A stretch of 64,000 nucleotides of DNA, from positions 32,680,492 to 32,744,491 of the forward strand of contig NC_056004.1 of assembly GCF_018446385.1 (NCBI RefSeq), read 5' to 3'. This document shows positions 1-9,354 of the stretch, in pieces. The stretch's first letter is position 1, and each line of letters opens with the position of its first letter. Source of the stretch: Zingiber officinale (taxonomy: Eukaryota > Streptophyta > Magnoliopsida > Zingiberales > Zingiberaceae). The notes under the pieces are model-generated. The model ran no database searches. It worked only from the letters and a program-made list of their open reading frames with translations, and was not told the origin of the DNA. The position numbers and the translations under genes were made by a program.

Positions 1-1007
1 CCATAGGACTAGTTTTTGAGCATCTCACCAACACCCTAGGTTTCCTTGCTTGTGCTTGACAAACATAGAAAGGGGTGAGATGCATAGGCCAACTGTCTGG
101 ACTTAAGATGCTTATTTCAGTGCATCAGCATAGGTCTGGACGTTAAATACAACTCAGATATTAATCAGATTAAAGTTCATCAGTCAAGTCAAACACTGAC
201 TGCTTATAATCAACTTAATCTGACTAACCAGGTGAAAGCTACTATCTTCTGATAGTTAGTTAGTACTTAATTGGTTAGATAGCTGGTTAAATTTAAGTAT
301 CAAGTTCAGGGGGAGAAGTTAACTTTGTGTGTTTGAAAAATGCTTCTTAAACTAACTTATGTTTAAACATTAGTTTTAAAAAAATTAAATTTAACTATGT
401 GTTTGAAAAACTTAGAAGTTTAATCCCACCTATTTTCAAACCATGATATAAAAAGTTGACTATTGAAAATTAAACTTTCCAAATTTAGCTATATCAAATG
501 AGCCTTAAAAATTTATTTTGGCAAATTTAATCTCCCTTGTTTAATTTTTTTTTTTTTTTTTTTGAAAAATTGAAGTTGAAAATTTACTTGTTGAAAAGAA
601 AATGTTACTTAAACCTGAAAAGAAATTTACCTTTTGAAAAGTTGAAAAAAACCTGATTTAAAATATTTACACTTTTCAACTTTAAATTTATACTTTTCAA
701 AAAAAAAAAATTCAACTTTTCTCCCCCAAGTCAACTTGATCTTTTTTGGATTTAAAAATTGTACTTTTATCCTTGAATTTTGAACCAAACTCAGTTATTC
801 TTCAAGATTAAGTGTTATTGTTTTCAGTAACTCTACACTATGATTGTTTACCCTTTTTTTTTGATGAATGCCAAAGGGGGAGGGTTAGGCGGTTAAGTTA
901 GATAAACCAAATTGAAAACACTGAAACTAACTTTAAAACCGATGTACCTGTTTTTACGTTCTTTCACTAACTTAACCAGGTTGTCATTATATCAAAAAGG
1001 GGGAGAT
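1..1007 (+). mobile_element. 3' non-coding internal end of an outer copia element
   Basis: AT-rich sequence without a credible reading frame, with long T and A runs and several purine blocks of the aGGGGGAg type (about 308-316, 874-882 and 995-1006). It leads directly into an LTR that starts at 1008. The arrangement is that of the non-coding stretch before the 3' LTR in Sirevirus-like copia elements on the plus strand. The coding part lies to the left of the window. Assignment to copia rests on the LTR start TGTTGGTGC and the polypurine tract. Confidence 0.6.
994..1007 (+). other. Polypurine tract of the outer copia element
   Basis: The purine run AAAAAGGGGGAGA followed by TT abuts the LTR start TGTTGG at 1008. 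In LTR retrotransposons this tract primes plus-strand DNA synthesis immediately upstream of the 3' LTR, so it fixes the orientation of the outer element as plus. Confidence 0.7.
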
Positions 1008-1110
1008 TGTTGGTGCGGTTAGCACTAACGATTTAACCCAGGTTTTGATGAATGACAAATAGGTTAAGTTAGTTTTGTTGTTGTCTGACACTTTGATCGA
1101 GTGTACAGGA

Positions 1111-1336
1111 GAAGTCCAGACAGGTCGACGGGCTGACCGGATGTCTGGCACGAAGTCCAGCTAGGTCGACGGGCTGACCGGATAGCTGGCGAGAAGTCCA
1201 AGCGGGTCGACGGCACGAAGCCAGCTAGGTCGACGGGCTGACCGGATAGCTGGCGAGAAGTCCAAGCGGGTCGACGGGCTGACCGGACGCTTGGCGAGAA
1301 GTCCAGACGGGTCGACGGGCTGACCGGACGTCTGGC
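1111..1336 (+). repeat. Tandem array of covarying hairpin units
   Basis: Six units of about 40 bp share the core GGTCGACGGGCTGACCGGA and are flanked by 7-base arms. Arm pairs are CCAGACA/TGTCTGG (1116-1122 with 1142-1148), CCAGCTA/TAGCTGG (1157-1163 with 1183-1189), a truncated unit near 1198, CCAGCTA/TAGCTGG (1221-1227 with 1247-1253), CCAAGCG/CGCTTGG (1262-1268 with 1288-1294) and CCAGACG/CGTCTGG (1303-1309 with 1329-1335). Every complete unit has perfectly complementary arms although the arm sequence differs. The core can itself pair GGTC with GACC. Confidence 0.9.
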
Positions 1337-1344
1337 AGGTAAGT

Positions 1345-1412
1345 GAGGTAAGTCACTGGAGGGGAGTGACTGCGAGGACGCGTTCCCGGGAAGGGAACAT
1401 TAGGCGTCGATC
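1345..1412 (+). promoter_or_regulatory. Conserved LTR block with GTTCCC/GGGAAC hairpin
   Basis: The block reads roughly actgGAGGgGAGTgactGCGAGGACgcGTTCCCgg, then gaaGGGAACatTAGGCGTCG. Very similar blocks occur at 62947-63023 and 63729-63803 in two other LTRs of this window. The function is unknown. Conservation between elements that otherwise differ suggests a cis-acting site in the LTR. Confidence 0.6.
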
Positions 1413-1694
1413 CGGCTTAGATCTATTTCGGATATCTAAGTCGAGATCGTGACTAGATTTCGGTCTCGGAAAGACGGAAACTAAGTCATACTAACTTGTG
1501 TTAATTCATACTATTATAAAATGTGCTAATAATCTATGTTGCAGGTTATATATTGCCTCGGACTAACTTTGTTTTGCAGGAAAAGGGAGTTTTCTGGAAC
1601 AAGGTGGTCCGGGCGCCAGGAGGGGATCCGGGCGCCCGGAAGGCAAATTATATCCAGCCGAGTCGTCACCACGTGGAGCATCACTGTTTGTGCA

Positions 1695-1699
1695 GCTAC
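1695..1699. repeat. Target site duplication GCTAC (left)
   Basis: GCTAC directly precedes the LTR start TGTTAGG at 1700 and is matched exactly at 12223-12227. A 5-bp duplication is what a copia integrase produces. Confidence 0.92.
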
Positions 1700-3009
1700 T
1701 GTTAGGATCGTTTGAGCTAGAGAGGGGGTGAATGGCTCACTTCTTTTGCTGACCAACTTTGTTTTGCACAGCGGAAATCTGAAGGCAATGCTAACACCGG
1801 TATTTACTTTGTATCCACCTCCTCAAGGAGGTGACTAATCCAAGGATCCACACCACTCACACTCTTTCACTATCGAAAACCCTCCTTCTCGGAATCACAC
1901 CGAAGGTGGAGAAACCTTAACAGAAATACACCTCTCCCTTTTCTTCAAAATAAATATCACAAACGCTACAAAGAAGAAGTAGAGAAGGATTACAAGATTT
2001 AACCAGCTTCTTCTTTGCAAGTGAGATTTCAGTACATAGTAGAGAGGAGCTTGAACCCTTTGCTTTGAATCTTTATCACTTGAGAGCTTTCAAAAGGCTT
2101 GGAGAGCAATGGAACAGTATATGTTTCGTTGTTCTTGTTTTCCAGTTTCTTCCCGTGTTTTATACGTTGAGAAAACTAGCCGTTTCTCACGTCGCCGTCG
2201 CCGTGGATCGATTGAGGTTATATTCCAATCGATTCACAACTATCCGTTGGAAGCCATCGCGTCAAGATCGACGGTGCAGATTCTTTTATTTGACTTGGAT
2301 CGATTGGAGGCAGCGTTTGAATCGATTCAGCCGCTTGCTCATGAAATCGCAGCTGCTTGAATCGATCGGCCGATCGATTCAATACATTGAATCGATCGGC
2401 TGATCGATTCAGAGTGATTCTGTGCTTCACACAGAATGTTCACGGATCGATCGACCGATCGATTCAATAACTTGAATCGATCGGCTGATCGATTCAGAAT
2501 GATTCTGTGCTTCGCACAGAATGTTCACGGATCGATCGGCCGATCGATTCAGTACCTTGAATCGATCGGCTGATCGATCCAGACGCATTCTGTGCTGCGC
2601 AGAACTTTACCAATCGATCAGCAAATCGATTGCCTTACCTTCAATCGATCGGCTGATCGATTCAGAAGCAATTTGCCGCACAACCATGTCTGAATCGATT
2701 TTCCATTCGATCTCTGACAGTGAGCCTATCACACACATAATCTTGTGACTTGCAGGAGCTTCTCTTGCCAAGAATCCGGTCCCCGACCTTCTTGGACTTC
2801 TCTTGCCTTGCATCTGGTCTTCTGACCTGCAAGAACTCTTTTTGCCAAGAATCCAGTCCTCGACCTTCTTGGTCTTCTCTTGCATCTGGTCTTCTGACCT
2901 GCAAGAAACTCCTCCTGCAAACTTACAATGCATGTTAGTTCCACCGTATTATCCTAAACTTAAATAATTGTCAACACATTGAAACTTCCAGGGCATGATT
3001 GCACCAACA
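1700..3009 (-). mobile_element. 3' LTR of the Sirevirus-like element
   Basis: 1310 bp. On the plus strand it starts TGTTAGGATCG and ends GCACCAACA, so on the element's own strand it runs from TGTTGGTGC to CCTAACA. It abuts polypurine tracts at 3010. It is nearly identical to the right LTR but keeps about 60 bp of palindrome repeats that the right copy lacks, in two blocks near 2360-2395 and 2612-2640. It contains two similar purine/pyrimidine-rich blocks at 2750-2910. Confidence 0.92.
2200..2710. repeat. Array of ATCGAT-core palindromes in the LTR
   Basis: About eight imperfect palindromes of about 22 bp, such as gaATCGATCGGCcgatcgattc, are spaced 30-50 bp apart (for example near 2360, 2390, 2443, 2475, 2530, 2563, 2612 and 2645). 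Short linkers contain the pair TTCTGTG/CACAGAA. The end bases vary (gaATCGAT, ggATCGAT, caATCGAT) and usually pair with the opposite end. Reading frames through this stretch (SIGRSI-type repeats) are by-products of the palindromes. Confidence 0.85.
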
Positions 3010-3265
3010 ATCTCCCCCTTTTTGATGTTTGACAATCTATTTAAGTTTAGGCTAATTTCCAATACAATGATAAATAATGATTGTAGCTTGCTGAAATAAT
3101 AATTGCATAATTGCAGCAAGCTTGATTTTAATTTACTAAGATAGTCATAAGCAATAAGCATAAACTTCAACATAGATCTCCCCCTTTGTCAAAAATCAAA
3201 AGCAAATAACTCCCCCTCAATAAGTGCACAAAGCAAATACGATAAATCCAAGGAATGCTCCCCCT
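3010..3265 (-). other. Multiple polypurine tracts (mPPT)
   Basis: On the plus strand, blocks of the TCTCCCCCTTT type appear at about 3011-3024 (touching the LTR), 3177-3188, 3211-3217 and 3259-3265. Read on the element's strand these are AAAGGGGGAGA-type tracts. Repeated polypurine tracts upstream of the 3' LTR are an established feature of Sireviruses. The tract at 3011-3024 is in the position that would prime plus-strand synthesis. Confidence 0.7.
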
Positions 3266-3415
3266 AAAACACACATATATCAACAGAACAGAACAACACT
3301 GAAATGTAGAATCAAAAGGAGAGCGTAGCATAAAAGTATATCATACATTCAAAATAAAAGAGAGTTCACAAAAAGGACCCCAGAACAACCATCCATACAA
3401 CAAGATAAAAATACA

Positions 3416-4069
3416 TCATATAGGAACATAAAACTCGATAAGCTCGTCTCCAGGAGGGGTGGGATCAGGATCAGCAGCTGGAGCGGACGTAGTAGCCGGA
3501 GCAGGAACCGCCGCAGAGTCAGGATCAGGGGCATCCTCAGCAGGAGGAACAGGGGCGGTGGATGGACCAGACTGAGACGGGTGAACCGTCACCCACGAGC
3601 CCACTAAGTCCACCAGTGTATCCAGAGTCCGCTGCATCGAAGTCATAGTCGCCTGCATCGAAGTCTGCTGCTGGACCACGGTATCCAACGTGGTACGCAG
3701 ACTGGCTACCTCCAGGGTCAGCTCCTCAAGGCGAGTGGAAACCGTCTCCTCAAGAGTCGGAGAAGCTGGCCCGTGGAACTCCTCCTCAGCCTCATCCTCC
3801 GCAGGAGCCAAGGCCTGTGCCTCCCCCCTGTGGCGAGCTCGGGGTCCCTCCCCAAAAGCACGGCCATCGATCCATCTAACTCCAGCTGGACCACCAATCA
3901 GACCCGACTTCTTGAAAGAGCGTGAAGAAATCCGAGAATAAGCCACGGTCATGTGCTCCAAACGTCCCCTCGAGACATCAACCTTCAGGGACGCCACCAA
4001 TCTGTGATAAGATGCCCGAAAGGCATATGTATCGTCTGCTGCACCGGCTGGGTGAAATGGATGATGCAA
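3416..4069 (-). pseudogene. Env-like ORF, C-terminal coiled-coil/proline-rich part
   Basis: An open frame of 217 codons on the element's strand lies between pol and the 3' LTR. Residues about 95-160 (EETVSTRLEELTLEVASLRT and following, then MQATMTSMQRTLDTLVDLVG) have heptad-like hydrophobic spacing and should form a coiled coil. The next 50 residues are rich in Pro, Ala, Ser and Asp. Sirevirus elements carry an env-like ORF with a coiled coil in this position. No signal peptide or clear membrane segment is seen. The frame is a 3' piece of a longer coding region. A conceptual continuation runs upstream through 4190-4780 with at least one frame change. Whether it was ever an envelope protein is unknown. 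Confidence 0.6.
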
Positions 4070-4189
4070 TGAAAGATATTCAGAGTGATGTTGATGTCAA
4101 GGGAATGACGAATGGCGTGAGAGCAAACATATGAGGCGGTCGTAGAGTGGCTAGGGCGCGAGAGGCAATGGGGAAGAGACAGTTGATGA

Positions 4190-4780
4190 TCACTTTAAAC
4201 AAAGCGGCATTTTCGGTGATAACTCAAGAGAAGAGAATTTGGTGACATGAGCATCTGGCCCATCCGGACGCGGACGACCAAAGAGAAATTGATGCATGGA
4301 TGCGATGCTAATACGCTCAAAAGGTGGAGGGAGCTCATCGGGAAGAGTGGGATAAAAGACAAAATCATTATCTGAAGGTAGACATTTAAGATAAGATTGA
4401 AGAATCTCATAGGAGAAGTCTAGGCTCCGTTTTGCTACACGAGTACGATAATGTACACCATCTGTAGTGTGTAAATTATTATAAAATTCGGAGACTAGAC
4501 CTATATTGATATCCCTCTCACAAGTCAACAAGGAGTCAAGTTTATAATGTTTGAACCTATTATAGGTATCAAAGCAAGATGATCTATAATATTGCAAATT
4601 CACTGATCTAGGGGATATAAGTTTGAAAGCATTTTTGGTGAAAGCTTGTTGCATTGCAGCATTTGGAAACCTAGGGTCAGTGGGAGGTTGAGGACGTGAG
4701 GAAGGGACAGACGACCCTTCGCCCGATTCATGGACCTTTTGTTTCTTTCTGTGGGATAGAAAACAAATGCACGAGATGCC
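4190..4780 (-). pseudogene. Env-like ORF, N-terminal part (plant-transposon-protein-like)
   Basis: The frame 4190-4654 (154 codons) is also open upstream to about 4780 without an ATG in frame. It contains stretches of the kind seen in 'putative plant transposon protein' segments of retroelement ORFs, such as RDINIGLVSEFYNNL (expected FY.NL). Near 4200-4215 a second frame gives ITENAALFKVIINCLFPIAS, which looks like the true continuation, so a frameshift probably precedes the stop at 4190-4192. The identification with that segment is from pattern only. Confidence 0.5.
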
Positions 4781-4983
4781 CAGGGTTGACAGTGAACGGG
4801 AAGGAATACAAAGTGCGTGAGGAAGGGACAGTGAATGGTTTGACAGTAATGCAAAGATTCAAGGGTAATGCAAGTAATGCAATGCATGAGGGATAATGCA
4901 ATGCACAAAGACACACAAAAATACAGATTAGGTCAAGAATAGGAGCAAAAAGGAACAACACGGAGTAGAGCAACGAGTTTTAC
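4749..4983 (-). other. Possible intron before the env-like ORF
   Basis: On the element's strand, CCTAG/GTAAAACT at 4983 is a good donor. A pyrimidine-rich TTTTCTATCCCACAG ending at 4749 is a good acceptor placed just before the env-like frame. The 235-nt interval is low in coding character. Splicing would bring a leader next to the env-like frame. This is inference from consensus only. Confidence 0.25.
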
Positions 4984-4984
4984 C

Positions 4985-6145
4985 TAGGTTTAGGGTTTGG
5001 AGTCCGCATTTTGTGTGAGGACGCGGAGAAGAGGAAAGGAGCTGTCCAGTGTGTCGAGAGAGAACTGGAAGAGAAGTGGAATAGCTCCTCTTCGCCGGAG
5101 AGGCACGCCGGAGTGACGATCGAGACAGGCAGAACCGTCGCCTGGGAAGTCGCCTAGGGCAAAAACCGCGTCGAGAGAGAGAAAGAAAAAAAAATTAAGG
5201 GATCGATTCGGATCCACGGGTTTAAGACGGGTTTTAGGGCTTCGATCGATCGACCGATCGATTGAGAGTAATTGAATCGATCGGTCGATCGATTCACAAT
5301 GCTTCTGTGAAAGTCGAACAAAAGTCTGAATCGATCCATGGATCGATTCAGACGCCTTCTGTGGAAAAACGAAAGGGTGTCTCAATCGATCCATTGATCG
5401 ATTGAGGTTCTCTGAATCGATCCATTGATCGATTCAGATGCCTTTTGTGGAAAACAAGGGCGTCTCAATCGATCCATTGATCGATCGAGGTACTCTGAAT
5501 CGATCCATTAATCGATTCAGATGCCTTCTGTGGCCAAGTGCGAGCCTCCCAATCGATTGACCAATCGATTGGGAAGCCTGATAGTTCTGCATGTCTGAAA
5601 AACTTTCAAAACCAAGATTTGGAAAAACACAACTAATTGTACACGACTCCAAAAATCACGAAATTTTGCATAGACACTATATATGTCCCATATTATCAAG
5701 GAAAAATAAAGTTTAATAAAAATAACCTCGTCTTAATGAAAACTTACACAAAACCACAAATTATTGAAAACTTCAAAGATATGAGGAAGTTTGTATCTAT
5801 CTTTTTCATAATAATCCCCATCCAATAACACACTTCAACCAATGTTTCAGAAGTGAGTTGTGACATTATCAATTGGAAATTTTCAATCATAATCGTAGGG
5901 CAACGGGCACATGAGTTGTACACTTGCTTTCCCTATGATTGGACAAATGAATGTTTCATGTGAAAATCATTTTTCTTGGCCAACTTAATGCATCATAACA
6001 AGCATTATGACCAAGATAAATGTTCCTAACCTCTCACCCCCATCTAAATCACACAAAGAAGATAACCCTATGTGTTTGTGAGAGGCAAAAATTAAGGGGA
6101 AGAACCCAAAGCCTCTACCTATAAAGTGACCATGGAGGATTTGAT
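4985..6145 (-). repeat. Non-coding spacer with a second palindrome array
   Basis: 5235-5575 holds about eight palindromes with ATCGAT cores. The central bases differ from those in the LTR, with CCATTG or CCATGG instead of CGGCTG (for example near 5382, 5414, 5467 and 5498; the last near 5551 is caATCGATtgacc). Linkers again contain TTCTGTG. 5580-6145 is AT-rich spacer between pol and the palindromes with no feature I can support. Confidence 0.6.
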
Positions 6146-7323
6146 TTAATCAATACAACACATTCCCAATTCTCTTCTAAGAAAGCTAAATTCAACTTCG
6201 GGAAGAGGTTTGGTGAAGATATCGGCTAAGTTAGATTTTGATCCAACATAATTTAAAATGATATCACCTAGAGTTACATGATCACGGATAAAATGATGCT
6301 TAACCTCTATGTGTTTCGTTCTTGAATGATGAACGGGATTTTTTGTTAAATTGATTGTACTCACATTATCACAAAGTACTTGAACATTGTTATAGGTAAG
6401 TTTATAGTCTTCTAGAGTATGAGTCATCCACAATAATTGCGATACACACTCTCCCATGGCAATATATTCCGCTTCGGTTGTGGAGAGAGCTACACAATGT
6501 TGTTTTCTACTTGACCAACTTACTAAAGAGGACCCTAGAAATTGACAACTACCACTAGTGCTTTTGCGATCCAACTTGCATCCGGCATAATCGGAATCGG
6601 TATAGCCCACTAGGTCAAAAGTTTCGGTTCTAGGATACCAAAGACCAACATTTTGAGTCCCCTTGAGATAACGAAGAATTCGCTTAACGGCACTCAAATG
6701 TGACTCCTTGGCACAAGATTGATACCTAGCACATATACCTACGGCGAAAAGTATATACGGTCTACTAGCCGTGAGATAGAGAAGACTTCCTATAGCACTA
6801 CGATACACTTTGGAGTCAACTTCTTTCCCCTCAATGTCTTTATCCAACTTAGTATTTGTGGCCATGGGGGTAGATATTTCCTTTGCATTTTCCATTCCAA
6901 ATTTCTTAAATAGCTCTTTGACATATTTGGATTGATGAATGTAAATGCCCTCTTTTGTCTGCTTAATTTGTAATCCTAGGAAAAATGTCAACTCACCAAC
7001 CAAACTCATTTCGAATTCACTCTCCATGTGATTAATGAATTCATTTAAAAAATCTTTATTTGTGGAACCACAAATAATGTCATCTACATATACTTGGGCC
7101 ACAAACAAATCATTACCATTATTTTTCAAGAATAAAGTAGGATCAATTTTTCCTCTATGAAACCCTTTTGAGACTAGAAATGTTGACAATCGTTCATACC
7201 AAGCCCGAGGAGCTTGTTTTAGTCCATATAAGGCCTTTTTAAGTTTATATACATGGGTTGGACACTCCAAATTTTCAAATCCCGGTGGTTGCTCAACATA
7301 TACTTCTTCCTTTATTACACCAT
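6146..7323 (-). pseudogene. Copia reverse transcriptase (C-terminal) and RNase H
   Basis: The frame is open from the frameshift near 7326 to the stop at 6146. It starts at NGVIKEEVYVEQPPGF and covers the RT core with the active-site motif YVDD, then the RNase H domain with the D of YTDSDYAG, the E of STTEAEY and the CDN motif, ending in LADIFTKPLPEVEF. This is the usual C-terminal end of a SIRE-type Pol. The frame has no internal stop. In the conserved stretch LTASRPYILFAV the usual Asp after Pro is Tyr. The enzyme would copy element RNA into DNA in virus-like particles, but it is cut off from the rest of Pol by the upstream frameshift. Confidence 0.9.
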
Positions 7324-8535
7324 TTAAAATGCTGATTTTACATCCATTTGGTACAATTTGAAGCCCTTGTGGGCGGCAAAGGCCAACATCATTCTAATTG
7401 ACTCCAATCTTGCTACGGGTGCATAAGTTTCATCATAGTCCAACCCTTCTACTTGATTGAAACCCCTAGCGACCAATCTAGCTTTGTTTCTCACCACTAT
7501 CCCTTTATCATCAAGTTTGTTCCTAAAAACCCATTTTGTATCAATAATTGATTTGTTGTTAGGCCTAGGAACTAAATCCCAAACTTGACTTCTCTCAAAT
7601 TGAGATAATTCATCTTGCATTGCTAAAATCCAATCCGGATCAAACAAGGCATCATCAATGGTTTTTGGTTCTATTTGAGATATTAGGGCAACTTGACTTC
7701 CTTCATTTCTAAAGTAAGATCGAGTTCTCACTCCTTGAGTAATGTCTCCTACTACTTGATCTAAGGGATGATTTACATGAGTCCTAATAGGTCTTGAGTC
7801 TTGATTTGTTATAATTTCGGGTTCAAGTGGCAAAGGTTCATTTTTCTCACCATCACTTTCTTGATTTTCTTCTCCTTGATGATTTACCTCATTTAGTGTT
7901 AGTTTCTCTAACTCAAATTGTAATTCTTCATTGTTTGTTCTTAAAGCGTTTAAAGAGGGATTTTCTTCAAATACAACATTTAGTGATTCTTCAACTAGTT
8001 TTGATCTTTTGTTGTAAATTCGGTATGCCTTGCTATGACTTGAGTATCCTACAAGAATCCCCTCATCCGCTTTAGCGGAAAACTTTCCCAAGTGATCCTT
8101 GGTGTTTAGAATATAGACCTTACACCCAAATACTCTAAGATGCTTAATTGTAGGTTGTTTACCAAACCACAATTCATGAGGTGTTTTTCCTAGAAACCTA
8201 TGTATTAAAGTTCGATTTTGGACATAACAAGCCGTATTGATTGCTTCGGCCCATAGGAAACTATGTAGTGAATATTCATTTAACATGCTCCTAGCGGCCT
8301 CTTGTAACACCCTATTTTTCCTCTCAACAACTCCATTTTGTTGAGGTGTTCTAGGGGTTGAAAACTCATGTTTGTAGCCTTTTTCCATACAAAAACTTGT
8401 GAATCTATCATTTTCAAACTCACCTCCATGATCACTTCTTATTTTGTTTATCTTATGAGCCTTTTCATTTTCTACTCTATTACAAAAAGCAATCAAGGTA
8501 TCTAGAGTTTGATCCTTATGTTTCAAGAAAAACAC
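7324..8535 (-). pseudogene. Copia integrase core and N-terminal reverse transcriptase
   Basis: This frame continues the integrase catalytic core after a premature TGA at 8536-8538. Landmarks are IRSDHGGEFEN (second catalytic Asp), PQQNGVVERKNRVLQ (catalytic Glu region) and a Ser/Glu-rich linker. The RT N-terminus follows with KWVFRNKLDDKG, KARLVARGFNQ, DYDETYAPVARLE and QMDVKSAF. The frame is lost at 7324-7326, where the usual ..AFLNG reading becomes AF-stop, consistent with one missing T in a T run. The reading resumes one base shifted in the RT/RNase H frame. Confidence 0.9.
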
Positions 8536-9354
8536 TCATGTATATCTAGTGTAATCATCCACAATTACAAAGCAATATCTACTACCGTTTAAAGAAATAT
8601 ATTTGCTACTATCAAATAAATCCATGTAAATGAGCTCTAAAGCATTTGAAGTACTTACAACATTTTTACCTTTATGAGTAGCTTTGGTTTGCTTACCCAT
8701 TTGACATGCATCACATATTTTGTCCTTTTGAAACTTCAACTTTGGCAATCCGTGCACCAACTCCTTCCTTGAGAGATTTTTGATATTCTTCATGTTGGTG
8801 TGAGCGAGTCTCCGGTGCCAAAGCCACGTCTCCTCTTCTTTGGACATGAGACACTTAGCAAACACATTAGTAGCACCAAATAGTTCAACTTGATAAATAT
8901 TTTCTTTTCTATGGCCTATGAGAACATTGGTGTTTAGTTCACTATGTTTGACTAGGCATTGAGATGAGTTGAACTCAACTCTATACCCCGAGTCACATAG
9001 TTGACTAACACTCAAGAGATTAAAAGTCATGCCTTTTACTAGTAACACATTTTTTATTACAAATTTCTCGGAAATTCTAATATCTCCAATTCCTATAACT
9101 TTTAGCTCACCACTATTACCAAAAGAAACGGTACCTTTACTTTTGTGTCTAAATGATGAAAATTTTGATGAGTCTCCCGTCATATGCTTAGAGCATCCAC
9201 TATCTACGAACCATGTTGTTGGATGCTCCCCCTTTGCGCATGCCTGTTTAGACACGATGAACCAAATGTTTTGGTACCCACACTTTGGGTTCGGTAGCAT
9301 CAATAACAAATTGCTTGGGTACCCAAGCTTGAACAACCTTAACCCTTGAAGCAT
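8536..9354 (-). pseudogene. Copia protease, GAG-pre-integrase and start of integrase
   Basis: The aspartic protease is marked by WFVDSGCSKHMTGD (active-site Asp). The zinc-binding pre-integrase segment follows with HRRLAHTN and CDACQMGKQTK (H-H-C-C), then the integrase start with MDLFDSSKYISLNGSRYCFVIVDDYTRYT. The frame ends at TGA 8536-8538 where relatives have Trp in DDYTRYTW, so a TGG to TGA change is likely. The first residues overlap the gag frame. The functional protease frame starts near IWFIVSKQACAKGEHPTTW at about 9270, one base shifted from gag. Confidence 0.88.

Larger units (their letters stand above)
1008..1699 (+). mobile_element. Outer copia 3' LTR, left part (interrupted)
   Basis: Begins TGTTGGTGCGG right after a polypurine tract. 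It continues through a hairpin-repeat array, a conserved GTTCCC/GGGAAC block and a GGGCGCC-rich palindromic stretch (1606-1640). It is broken at 1699 by a complete Sirevirus-like element and resumes at 12228. The joined LTR would be about 1.1 kb. Its last five bases, GCTAC, are the target site of the inner insertion. Confidence 0.8.

Noticed and set aside
2200-2710. Regular spaced palindromes looking like a CRISPR array
   Set aside because: Spacers are themselves repetitive, the sequence is inside a plant LTR, and the genome is eukaryotic.
2065-2748. Overlapping frames rich in ESIGRSI-type repeats
   Set aside because: They arise from ATCGAT palindromes in the LTR, which are open in several frames on both strands. 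No domain, start context or conservation supports a gene.
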